DNA of 6,315 nt from Desulfobacteria bacterium (GCA_030145035.1 JAQYWL010000205.1:1-6315); one strand, 5' to 3'. Shown: positions 1 to 4,835, numbered from the stretch's first letter. The notes: a model not told the origin generated them from the sequence alone. Translations and numbers: made by a program.

Positions 1-220
1 AGACCATGCTTGAAGCGAGTTTTTCATAACATGAATGGAGCCATTTTCTTTTATCACGGAATAGCCCTCCGGCAATGCGGCTTGCAAGCCAGATGAAAGG
101 TAATGGCAGAGAAATGACAGGCCCGTTCGGACGTATGCCGGACTTCTTAAACACCCGGATAACCTCATTAAATTCATAGGGTTCTGCGTCACAGACATTA
201 AGGATATGAAATCCCGTATT
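1..220 (-). pseudogene. C-terminal remnant of a NAD-dependent nucleotide-sugar epimerase/dehydratase (SDR family)
   Basis: The minus strand from 220 to the window edge reads in one frame as NTGFHILNVCDAEPYEF, then NEVIRVFKKSGIRPNG, a PLPFIWLASRIAGGLF helix and ending ASSMV. This resembles the substrate-binding C-terminal part of extended SDR epimerases (UDP-glucose 4-epimerase type), where a 'yNv.D.epy' segment is followed by a hydrophobic 'P.P...a' helix. About 200 residues with the Rossmann fold and the Tyr-x-x-x-Lys site should precede it. Instead the frame is open only to a TGA at 293-295, and the sequence there is low-complexity intergenic DNA. An ATG exists at 239-241, but what follows is a mid-domain fragment. 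I infer a 5'-truncated gene. Its 3' end lies outside the window, so decay beyond position 1 is unknown. The theme fits the wzz and sugar-transferase remnants further right. Confidence 0.55.
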
Positions 221-241
221 TATCTCCTTTCTACGTCCCAT

Positions 242-489
242 GTGTCTGCGTGCGTCTGTGGCTAATTTTTCTTGATCTCTTTTACCAATTCCTCAATTTT
301 TACCCCGTTAATCCTGGACCTGTTTAACTGGGATGAAATGTTTATCCTGCCTGCTCCGCCTGCCCCGTAGCTCCGGCAGATGGTACTGGGGTAGGTAGCA
401 ACTATCGTACTGGGGTGAAATGATCCTCTTGTTCCACCGGGGCGTAGCTTATTCAATTCATACACTATCCGTATCATACATTATCCGTA
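242..489. other. Non-coding stretch between two gene remnants
   Basis: I see no convincing gene here. A 71-codon frame on the minus strand (262-477) is open, but it is built partly from the GTACTGGGGT repeats and has no ribosome binding site. Its last part, ending EELVKEIKKN, is helix-like and could be the tail of a lost gene. Beside it, 243-262 carries a GTGTCTGCGTGCGTCTGTGG sequence of a kind I remember as a common intergenic repeat in environmental genomes; that cannot be verified here. Confidence 0.4.
378..416. repeat. Short dispersed motif AGATGGTACTGGGGTA, first cluster
   Basis: AGATGGTACTGGGGTA at 378-393 is repeated exactly at 984-999. A third, diverged copy sharing GTACTGGGGT lies at 407-416. 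All are in the plus orientation. On the minus strand they read ACCCCAGTAC(C/G)AT and encode 'PSTI' in some frames. The function is unknown; they look like remnants of a dispersed repeat. Confidence 0.55.
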
Positions 490-642
490 CTATCGGTTTC
501 TGCGCAGGAACCCTTCGAAAAATGGATCTATTATTCTATATTTTCCCCTGCCTGTGCGTTTGACTATGCCTTTAAGCAAGAGTGATTTAACAGCTCTCCC
601 AATATTTATCCTCCTCTCATTTGAGTAAAGGTCTTCAATAAA
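490..642 (-). pseudogene. C-terminal remnant of an AAA-type ATP-binding protein
   Basis: In the minus strand, TAG at 490-492 closes a frame reading FIEDLYSNERRINIG, then RAVKSLLLKGIVKRTGRGKY and RIIDPFFEGFLRRNR. The pattern of a winged-helix-like segment ending 'L...GIV.R...GKYRI.DPFF..FLRR' is characteristic of the C-terminus of the bacterial/archaeal ATP-binding proteins often called archaeal-type ATPases (PF01637-like, DUF234 tail). An in-frame TAG at 643-645 cuts it off upstream, and no Walker A or B motif is found on that side. It is therefore only the last ~50 residues of a protein normally several hundred residues long. A second frame just upstream contains GLKHREELEPFVVY and could be a frameshifted continuation, but I cannot establish this. 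Confidence 0.4.
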
Positions 643-672
643 CTACAAACGGTTCCAGCTCTTCTCTGTGCT

Positions 673-771
673 TCAATCCGCGGAAAACTTCATAGCACAA
701 AACCCTTCATCCACCTTTTCAATTTGAACAGGATAGTTCAAGGAGATATAATACTCTTTATCTTTTTTCAT
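673..771 (-). pseudogene. N-terminal remnant of a HicB-like antitoxin/DUF protein
   Basis: The minus-strand ATG at 769-771 follows a good AGGGAGG ribosome binding site. It opens a 32-residue frame starting MKKDKEYYISLNYPVQIEKV and ending EGFCAMKFSAD before TGA at 673-675. HicB-family proteins commonly begin 'MKKDxEYYxxLpYxv.i....dgg....', so the start is probably genuine. The usual 'aeiPeLpGC...G.T.eEAl' segment that should follow is missing, and the frame ends instead. No HicA partner (a small double-stranded RNA-binding-like toxin) is recognisable beside it. I infer a broken gene that has kept its translation start. Identification rests on about 24 residues and is tentative. A separate minus-strand frame ending DALRAIQVLEGGYEKR overlaps its start, and I do not recognise it. 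Confidence 0.4.
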
Positions 772-947
772 AACCTCCCTCCAGTACTTGTATGGCCCTC
801 AAAGCATCTTTCACCCCATCAGAAAGCGGGGTCGCTTATGTATGGCGCAAGCGATATGCATATATTTGTTTTTCGAATTTTTTTGGAACCGATGGACGCT
901 TCTAACGGGGTAAACTTGATACTCAGGGAGTCTCTTAGTCCCTTTTG

Positions 948-1160
948 TCAGAGTAACGATTCGATCCAAGGACTCATGATAATAGATGGTACTGGGGTAA
1001 TCTGTGGACCGATCTCTGCCGGCATCTCCACCAACCCACCAAACACAACCCTCTTCAACCACTTCTTCCACGCCGTCGTCTTCGGCATAACCCCCAGCAT
1101 TACCGCCAACTTCTTAACCGGCCGCAATATCCTTTGCCGCATTGACACACTATTCGTTTT
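948..1160 (-). pseudogene. Possible C-terminal remnant of a class I SAM-dependent methyltransferase
   Basis: A minus-strand frame contains RQRILRPVKKLAVMLGVMPK and then TTAWKKWLKRVVFGGLVEMP followed by AEIGPQ. Codons are G-rich at the first position, as in real coding DNA. The 'KxWLKR.vFG.lv.mPaEi' ending is reminiscent of tails of UbiE/type-11 methyltransferases. The glycine-rich SAM-binding motif I is absent and a stop (TGA, about 1168) lies just upstream. The last ~20 residues run into the repeated ACCCCAGTACCATCT motif, so the original C-terminus is also lost or altered. A long open frame on the other strand (724-1233) gives a less protein-like translation. This call is weak; it could equally be a small unknown gene beginning at GTG 1146-1148. 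Confidence 0.25.
984..999. repeat. Second exact copy of AGATGGTACTGGGGTA
   Basis: This is identical over 16 bases to 378-393 and in the same orientation. It sits inside or at the end of the putative methyltransferase remnant, so it marks a likely junction. Confidence 0.55.
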
Positions 1161-1178
1161 ATTGATGGCTCACTCTGA

Positions 1179-1427
1179 TCATCTATCCCCTGTATTCTTT
1201 GCTTGTGATAAAGCTTTTCCTTTGAATTTTTGACATTCAGTCACAAGCCCCTCGATCATTTGCCAGGCATCATTCTTCGTGCCTTTCAGAAGAACTCGGG
1301 AAAAATCATCACAAAGTGGGTTAACCATCCGCTCAAGGACATGCTCCGGAGACGGCTCCCTCGTGCGTCTACAATGATCAAGGAGTACGCGAAAATGACC
1401 TACGGTTCTTTTCACCATAAGTTTCAT
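1179..1427 (-). CDS. Hypothetical 82-residue basic protein, coupled to the upstream AbrB-like gene
   Basis: The ATG at 1425-1427 follows directly on the stop codon (TAG, 1428-1430) of the upstream gene, with a GAGG ribosome binding site inside that gene's last codons. This is a classic translational-coupling arrangement and the main reason to believe the gene. The protein begins MKLMVKRTVGHFRVLLDHCR, continues with a helical segment PSPEHVLERMVNPLCDDFSR (about 26-45) and ends in a basic KGKALSQAKNTGDR tail. It has no membrane segment, no signal peptide and no motif I recognise. Three cysteines (residues 19, 39 and 65) are spread along it without a metal-binding pattern. It may be a partner of the 195-residue protein. 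I do not assign a function. Confidence 0.55.
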   Translation of the reverse strand: MKLMVKRTVGHFRVLLDHCRRTREPSPEHVLERMVNPLCDDFSRVLLKGTKNDAWQMIEGLVTECQKFKGKALSQAKNTGDR

Positions 1428-2015
1428 CTAATATACCTCGATGTTTTTTCCATCATAGTAAATCTCGAGCTTATCACTAAAAACATCTTTGGAGAGACCA
1501 AATAGGTCCAGGACAGAAGTGCCGATCCTTCTCTTTTCCCCGGCATCCAGGGCAGCATCCAAGGAAAAACAGCCTTCCCCTCCTGAATAAAGCGTGTAAC
1601 CATTATATTCTATTATGAGTGACGCGTCCCTCATAAACTCACCTATTGTCTTAAGCTTTTGATTAAAGCTGGAAGCTGAACAGCTAATCTCTTCCGTAGA
1701 GGGGTCTACTTGATAATAAATCCTCATGGTCTCAGCTTTCAAAACCCTGGCCAACATGCAGAGAAAATCATAGATCTTCTCCAGAGGAATCTCAAAGCTC
1801 AACCCTCCATCTGTGATTCCCACAAATAATTCTTGATGTTGAATTGGATCAAAAGAAGGGAAAGGTTCTTTTTTGGTATCGCCTCCTACAGGAACTAAAA
1901 CGATTTGATTCTCAAACTCCCTGATCTCTAATATCTGTCCCCCCTTGAGTCCCAAATTCTGGCATATTTTCTCTGGAAGTTTAACCATATCATTAATCAA
2001 AGTTGCATAATGCAT
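1428..2015 (-). CDS. Hypothetical protein with an AbrB/SpoVT-like N-terminus
   Basis: The 195-residue protein starts at ATG 2013-2015, seven bases after an AGGAG ribosome binding site (2023-2027). Residues 1-43 read MHYATLINDMVKLPEKICQN followed by LGLKGGQILEIREFENQIVL. This has the pattern of the swapped-hairpin AbrB/SpoVT/MazE fold ('...v.LP..i...lgLk.Gd.leI.....g.ivL.P'), usually a DNA-binding or antitoxin domain. The remaining ~150 residues are acidic and soluble: a possible beta-rich section at 62-115, one helix at about 77-94, and an ending DKLEIYYDGKNIEVY. I do not recognise this part as a family. The gene is directly coupled to the 82-residue gene downstream. The long extra domain makes a simple VapB/MazE antitoxin unlikely. 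Possible roles are an autoregulated DNA-binding protein or part of an undescribed two-gene module; both are inference. Confidence 0.7.
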   Translation of the reverse strand: MHYATLINDMVKLPEKICQNLGLKGGQILEIREFENQIVLVPVGGDTKKEPFPSFDPIQHQELFVGITDGGLSFEIPLEKIYDFLCMLARVLKAETMRIYYQVDPSTEEISCSASSFNQKLKTIGEFMRDASLIIEYNGYTLYSGGEGCFSLDAALDAGEKRRIGTSVLDLFGLSKDVFSDKLEIYYDGKNIEVY

Positions 2016-2034
2016 TTTTTTGCTCCTCTTAAAG

Positions 2035-2062
2035 ATATTAGATGGGTATACGGTTCACTCAA
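2035..2062 (-). promoter_or_regulatory. Possible sigma70-like promoter for the AbrB-like gene
   Basis: On the minus strand TTGAGT (2062-2057) is followed after 16 bases by TAATAT (2040-2035). The predicted start near 2028 would give a leader of only about 13 bases carrying the AGGAG site. Each box matches consensus at four of six positions, so this is a weak candidate. The -35 box lies inside the repeat arm at 2041-2067. Confidence 0.25.
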
Positions 2063-2240
2063 GTACCCACCAGATGTTGTGTTGGGCACCATCTCGGAAA
2101 CCTCCGCCCCACAACGGATTGGGAAACTCTCCAGAGGCCTATCGTCTGAGGGTTGCTGCCAGAGCGGATCTCTGGACCGTTGCTCAGCACAGCTCGAACC
2201 ACAGTATGTAGTAGGTACTTGAGTGAAGCGGATACCCAGC
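2041..2240. repeat. 200-bp element bounded by ~27-bp imperfect inverted repeats (element 1)
   Basis: The left arm (2041-2067) and the reverse complement of the right arm (2214-2240) match over about 27 bases with four mismatches. They share an exact 14-base core TTCACTCAAGTACC / GGTACTTGAGTGAA (2054-2067 and 2214-2227). Inside, CCAGAG-CGGAT-CTCTGG (2159-2175) forms a perfect 6-bp hairpin flanked by CTGAG/CTCAG. No transposase is inside. The layout is that of a MITE-like or structured RNA-forming repeat. It separates a sugar-transferase remnant from the AbrB-like gene. Related arms recur at 2439-2465 and 2564-2590. Confidence 0.6.
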
Positions 2241-2245
2241 AGATA

Positions 2246-2338
2246 TTATTTCACTGGGGCCGCAATTCCTATTACCATATCGCCCAGCATCAAAACATAT
2301 TGGCGTTTCTTGGTGTAGCTAAGCAGGTACTGTTTCAT
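2246..2338 (-). pseudogene. N-terminal remnant of a polyprenyl-phosphate sugar transferase (exopolysaccharide type)
   Basis: Minus-strand ATG 2336-2338, nine bases after GAGGG, opens a 30-codon frame MKQYLLSYTKKRQYVLMLGD then MVIGIAAPVK, closed by TAA (2246-2248). A short basic tail leading into the first membrane helix ('R.....L.l.GD..i...a') is how proteins of the EpsE/WbaP/WcaJ-type polyprenyl glycosylphosphotransferase family begin. These attach the first sugar phosphate to undecaprenyl phosphate. Four or five membrane helices and a catalytic cytoplasmic domain (about 430 residues) should follow but are absent. The frame stops only six bases before the outer end of inverted-repeat element 1, so loss of the gene and arrival of that element may be connected. 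The identification rests on 26-30 residues, but it agrees with the neighbouring wzz gene, which in such loci often lies next to the initiating transferase. Confidence 0.4.
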
Positions 2339-2367
2339 GACCAAATACCCTCAATAATTCGAACTTA

Positions 2368-2380
2368 GGGGCTCCGCCCC
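2368..2380. repeat. Small GC hairpin GGGGCTCCGCCCC
   Basis: The stem GGGGC (2368-2372) pairs with GCCCC (2376-2380) over a three-base loop. It is directly followed by the 8-bp tandem repeat. There is no T tract, so it is probably not an intrinsic terminator but a common type of intergenic palindrome. Confidence 0.45.
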
Positions 2381-2383
2381 AAT

Positions 2384-2418
2384 TGGAATAATGGAATGGT
2401 GGAACGGTGGAATATTGG
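2384..2418. repeat. Tandem repeat of an 8-bp unit TGGAANNN
   Basis: TGGAA starts at 2384, 2392, 2400 and 2408, giving an exact 8-base period over four units: TGGAATAA, TGGAATGG, TGGAACGG, TGGAATAT. A degenerate fifth unit begins TGGG at 2416. It is non-coding and of the slippage-prone microsatellite type. Confidence 0.7.
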
Positions 2419-2438
2419 GTTAAGAGGATTTAAGACAA

Positions 2439-2590
2439 GCTGGCTATCCCATTCACTCAAGCCAACTACCTTTAAGTTTTTGAATTCAAAGAGTATTTGG
2501 TCGTTGTCGAAAGAAGAACAACAAATTAGAAAAATAGCAATATAATCATCTGGATATCTGTTTTCAACTTGAGTAAAGGGAATACCCAAC
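2439..2590. repeat. ~152-bp element bounded by related inverted arms (element 2)
   Basis: The arm at 2439-2463 contains CTATCCCATTCACTCAAG. The reverse complement of 2564-2590 contains GGTATTCCCTTTACTCAAG. Both are diverged versions of the element 1 arms in the same left/right arrangement. Near its centre a smaller stem can form between ATTTGTTGT and ACAAC...CAAAT on the minus strand, so the whole unit may fold as a long imperfect hairpin. The interior is unrelated to element 1 and AT-rich. The right end lies 28 bases from the insertion sequence at 2619. Confidence 0.5.
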
Positions 2591-2618
2591 TAAGACAAAT
2601 TAGAAATAATTCTTCTGG

Positions 2619-2638
2619 TTATAACGGATTTTGGGGAG
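2619..2638 (+). repeat. Left terminal inverted repeat of the insertion sequence
   Basis: TTATAACGGATTTTGGGGAG matches the reverse complement of 4022-4041 at 19 of 20 positions. Confidence 0.8.
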
Positions 2639-2663
2639 TTTGATTGTTACCAAGCTCAATTTA

Positions 2664-2691
2664 TTGTGGGCGACAACACATCAACCCACAA
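2664..2691 (+). repeat. Subterminal inverted repeat inside the insertion sequence
   Basis: TTGTGGG (2664-2670) and CCCACAA (2685-2691) form a 7-bp perfect inverted repeat with a 14-base spacer, between the left end and the transposase promoter region. It could be a transposase-binding site or a small RNA hairpin; the function is unknown. Confidence 0.4.
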
Positions 2692-2719
2692 CATATTGAT
2701 ATTACAGCGAATATCTGCC

Positions 2720-2748
2720 TAGACTTTTTATTAATAGTTTTATATAGT
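2720..2748 (+). promoter_or_regulatory. Candidate transposase promoter
   Basis: TAGACT (2720-2725) and TATAGT (2743-2748) are separated by 17 bases. The -10 box matches five of six consensus positions and the -35 box four of six. The predicted start is near 2755, almost past the 5' arm of the hairpin at 2742-2786. A transcript from here would lack that arm and leave the ribosome binding site free. Confidence 0.45.
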
Positions 2749-2786
2749 TAGAGACCATACCCTACCAAGGAGGTCTCTAACTATAT
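2742..2786 (+). promoter_or_regulatory. 15-bp perfect hairpin enclosing the transposase ribosome binding site and start codon
   Basis: ATATAGTTAGAGACC (2742-2756) is exactly complementary to GGTCTCTAACTATAT (2772-2786), with a 15-base loop. The ribosome binding site AAGGAGG (2767-2773) straddles the loop and the first bases of the 3' arm. The first two bases of the start codon (2785-2786) close the stem. In RNA that reads in from outside, the stem would hide the initiation region. IS10 and IS50 are known to use this arrangement to block transposase synthesis from impinging transcripts. That it works this way here is inference from position and pairing. Confidence 0.7.
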
Positions 2787-4041
2787 GGGGAAAGCAGATA
2801 CAGAGTCCGCTACCCGAAAGAAAAGAATCATATGCTTACCTTTTTCTCAAGAAGATTATATCATAAATGTTGACGACCCGATTGATTTCCGAAAATGCAT
2901 CGATGAACGAATCAAGTTGTTTCCTGAATTGTTTCCTCCTGAAATTTCTAACGGATATCTAATGAAGGACATCTATTATTCCAAAAAGCAGTCAATTCCG
3001 ATTCGTCGTATAGAAATCGAAGACACTCCCCATACTATTCGTCCTTCATTTTTGATGCCATATATGACAGGGATTACTGAGGAAATCGAAAAAGCGCTTT
3101 TCATGAGAAAGTTTAACGTTCCCTTTTGGGCCTTGAGCTATGCTTTTGGTCAAGATCCGATGTACTGGTATAGAATAGAGCAATCACTTGGCCGGAACAG
3201 TATTGTCGGGACAACGATCAGAAATGCTGACGATATCCCTGAGCATCTTGGGGCCGATGAAAAACATACTCGGATTTTAGGTAATAAAGTTTATGTTGCT
3301 ACTACCGTCGGCAACGAATGTATTCTCGGTGCATCTGTAGCAAAGGATGCCGGAGAACATTCTTTACAAGATGCCTATCAAGTTTTCAAAGATGAGGCCC
3401 AATGCTTAAAGCCGACCTATACTCCCACTACAGTGAATATGGATGGGTGGAAAGCCACTCGAAATGCCTGGAAATTTCTCTTCTCGTCGGTTGTTATCAT
3501 CTGCTGTTTTCTACATGTCTTCATTAAAATTCGCGATAGGGCCAAAAGGAAGTACAAAGACATCTTTGATCAGGCCGCATCCAAGCTTTGGGACTGTTAT
3601 CATGCTGTAAATAAAATTACATTCTCTCAGCGAATCAGGAGGCTTATCGAGTGGTGCAAGAAAAATAACATGCCATCTGTTATTGCAACTCCCATTAAAA
3701 AGTTACGTAAGAATATTGCTGCATATAAAGTCGCATATGATCACCCGACAGCACATCGAACCAGCAATATGGTTGACAGGCTGATGCAAAGAATGGATCG
3801 CCACCTGTTTAGCACCCAATATTTTCATGGATCAATGGCTGCAGCCGAGCTGAGTATTAGAGGCTGGACGCTTATCCAAAATTTTGCCCCCTACAATCCA
3901 CGAACAGTAAAAAAGCTAAATGGCTTTAAAAGCCCGGCTGAACGGTTAAATCAATTTAGATATCATGATAACTGGTTACATAATCTTTTCATTTCGGCTT
4001 CTTTGGGAGGGTATCGCAGTCCTCCCCAAAATCCGATATAA
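2785..4041 (+). CDS. DDE-like transposase of the insertion sequence
   Basis: This 418-residue gene fills the element. The N-terminal ~110 residues, with KRIICLPFSQEDYIINVDD and TIRPSFLMPYMTG, are probably DNA-binding. The central RNase H-like part begins near HLGADEKHTRILG (154-166), with acidic residue D158. A strand region VATTVGNECILGASV follows, then VNMDGWKATRNAW with D220 and CCFLHVFIKIRDR (240-252). The C-terminal part has SNMVDRLMQRMDRHLF (327-342), RGWTLIQNFAPYNP (359-372) and LGGYRSPPQNPI. D158 and D220 are likely the first two catalytic residues. The third could be D331 or E355; which one is unclear. The order 'ADE..., MDGW, FLH.....R' resembles ISL3-type transposases, but the family is not certain. 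The start is AUG 2785, 11 bases after AAGGAGG, inside a hairpin. The last codons form part of the right inverted repeat. No frameshift or internal stop is seen, so it is potentially active. Confidence 0.85.
   Translation: MGKADTESATRKKRIICLPFSQEDYIINVDDPIDFRKCIDERIKLFPELFPPEISNGYLMKDIYYSKKQSIPIRRIEIEDTPHTIRPSFLMPYMTGITEEIEKALFMRKFNVPFWALSYAFGQDPMYWYRIEQSLGRNSIVGTTIRNADDIPEHLGADEKHTRILGNKVYVATTVGNECILGASVAKDAGEHSLQDAYQVFKDEAQCLKPTYTPTTVNMDGWKATRNAWKFLFSSVVIICCFLHVFIKIRDRAKRKYKDIFDQAASKLWDCYHAVNKITFSQRIRRLIEWCKKNNMPSVIATPIKKLRKNIAAYKVAYDHPTAHRTSNMVDRLMQRMDRHLFSTQYFHGSMAAAELSIRGWTLIQNFAPYNPRTVKKLNGFKSPAERLNQFRYHDNWLHNLFISASLGGYRSPPQNPI
4022..4041 (+). repeat. Right terminal inverted repeat of the insertion sequence
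   Basis: CTCCCCAAAATCCGATATAA is the inverted partner of 2619-2638. It encodes the last residues of the transposase and contains its TAA stop (4039-4041). Confidence 0.8.
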
Positions 4042-4682
4042 TGAGCTTTTTTCCTTTATGAGCCCAATTTGTGAGGTCAAGTCATCGATTTGTTTTTGAA
4101 TATTCTTGATATGCTGTTGCGAGGTTCGTCTTCTGACTTCGCAGTCAGCCATTTCACTTTTTTCAAGCCAATTTGCGCTTCGTATTCACCTTGAAAGTAT
4201 TTTACCCGTTCGATATATCTTTGTAACAACAGATCGCCCAAGAGGTTCATCATCCGTAATCCCGGATCTACGTTTGCCGTTTCGTATGACACTTTTATCA
4301 CACTTGACTGCCTCGGTATACTTACCTTAAAGCTTAATAATTGTGGCAAGCCATTATTATTAGATTCACCAATGTCATTCAATATATCCCTATCAAACGT
4401 TCGCGCTTCTATAATCGCCTTTATATTCTGAGGAGAATCAATATAAATCTCCTTGCCTTCCTCATCCATCGTAAGCATGCCAGGCCGTACCACCATATCA
4501 ATACGGTACACTTTGGGCATCGAAAAACTTATCACTCCAGCGGCAACAGCGCAGATCAAGGTGCCTGCGATGATTAAATACCTCCTTTTCCATATGACCC
4601 GCAGGTAGTCCATGAGTTCGATTTCGTCGTCGAATTGTTCTTCTCTGTAGCGTGTTGGCTCTCGTGGTTGTGTTTCGTCCAT
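4042..4682 (-). pseudogene. Wzz-type polysaccharide chain-length determinant, truncated and frameshifted
   Basis: ATG 4680-4682, seven bases after an AGGAG site, is preferred to the ATG 30 bases upstream, which has no such site. The protein begins MDETQPREPTRYREEQFDDE. It continues IELMDYLRVIWKRRYLII into a membrane helix (about 35-56) and PKVYRIDMVVRPGM, then the periplasmic domain (FDRDILNDIGESN, VSIPRQSSVIKVSYET). This is the N-terminal Wzz domain (PF02706) of an inner-membrane copolymerase that sets O-antigen or exopolysaccharide chain length, often next to a sugar transferase. After residue 175 (QIGLKK) the frame goes wrong. Reading A7 instead of A6 (4158-4163) restores EMADCEVRRRTSQQHIKNIQ and KQIDDLTSQIGLIKEKSSL, a proper coiled coil that runs into the insertion sequence at 4041. 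The coiled coil's remainder and second membrane helix are not found beyond the element at 2618. The gene is therefore non-functional here. Confidence 0.8.
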
Positions 4683-4771
4683 TTGATCTCTCCTCGATGC
4701 GATGTGGGACAATTTACCGCCCGTTCGATTCTCTCACTGGAGCCGCGGAGCCCGCAGAGAGAAATATATTC

Positions 4772-4803
4772 TTTCATTTGCCGAGAGATTACGGCAAATG
4801 AAA
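4772..4803. repeat. 12-bp perfect inverted repeat between the toxin and wzz genes
   Basis: TTTCATTTGCCG (4772-4783) and CGGCAAATGAAA (4792-4803) pair perfectly with an 8-base loop. There is no T tract directly after it on either strand, so a standard terminator is unlikely. It lies upstream of wzz and downstream of the toxin gene, where an operator, an RNA-processing hairpin or an unusual terminator would be possible. Confidence 0.6.
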
Positions 4804-4814
4804 ACCGTCAGCTC

Positions 4815-4827
4815 GCCCGAGGCGGGC
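4815..4827. repeat. Short GC palindrome after the toxin gene
   Basis: GCCCG (4815-4819) pairs with CGGGC (4823-4827) over a 3-base loop, starting nine bases beyond the toxin stop codon in the toxin's direction. The following minus-strand bases are GAGCTGACGGTTTTC, with a T run only after ten bases. Together with the 12-bp repeat it may end the toxin-antitoxin transcript, but weakly. Confidence 0.35.
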
Positions 4828-4835
4828 CATTAAGA

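Larger units (their letters stand above)
2619..4041 (+). mobile_element. Complete insertion sequence with 20-bp imperfect terminal inverted repeats
   Basis: The left end TTATAACGGATTTTGGGGAG (2619-2638) is the inverted repeat of 4022-4041 with one mismatch. The inner 14 bases, CGGATTTTGGGGAG at 2625-2638 against 4022-4035, match perfectly. The element holds one long gene, a DDE-like transposase that spans almost its whole length and whose stop codon lies in the right end. Total length is 1423 bp, or 1411 bp if only the perfect 14-bp repeats are the true ends. In that case TTATAA (2619-2624) and ATATAA (4036-4041) would be a near-perfect 6-bp target duplication and the stop codon would come from flanking DNA. 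No longer direct repeat is seen. I do not assign a named IS family; size and transposase layout are closest in style to ISL3/IS256-like elements. Confidence 0.8.

Noticed and set aside
262..477. 71-codon minus-strand frame as a gene
   Set aside because: Contains the GTACTGGGGT repeats, has no ribosome binding site and no recognisable domain. Only its last residues look protein-like.
724..1233. Open frame of 169 codons on the plus strand
   Set aside because: No ribosome binding site, low-complexity hydrophobic translation rich in Phe and Pro. The opposite strand carries recognisable HicB-like and methyltransferase-like pieces.
1230..1505. 91-codon plus-strand frame
   Set aside because: Antisense to the coupled minus-strand genes, which have proper starts and ribosome binding sites.
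2365..2589. 74-codon minus-strand frame
   Set aside because: It starts inside an inverted-repeat arm at TTG and runs through the element 2 core and the 8-bp tandem repeat, so it is better explained by repeats.
2041..2590. The repeated arms as a CRISPR array
   Set aside because: Arms alternate in orientation, diverge from each other and are separated by spacers of unequal length, with no cas genes.
4106..4577. Plus-strand frames opposite wzz (4106-4330 and 4341-4577)
   Set aside because: The minus strand encodes a clearly recognisable Wzz domain; these are shadows.
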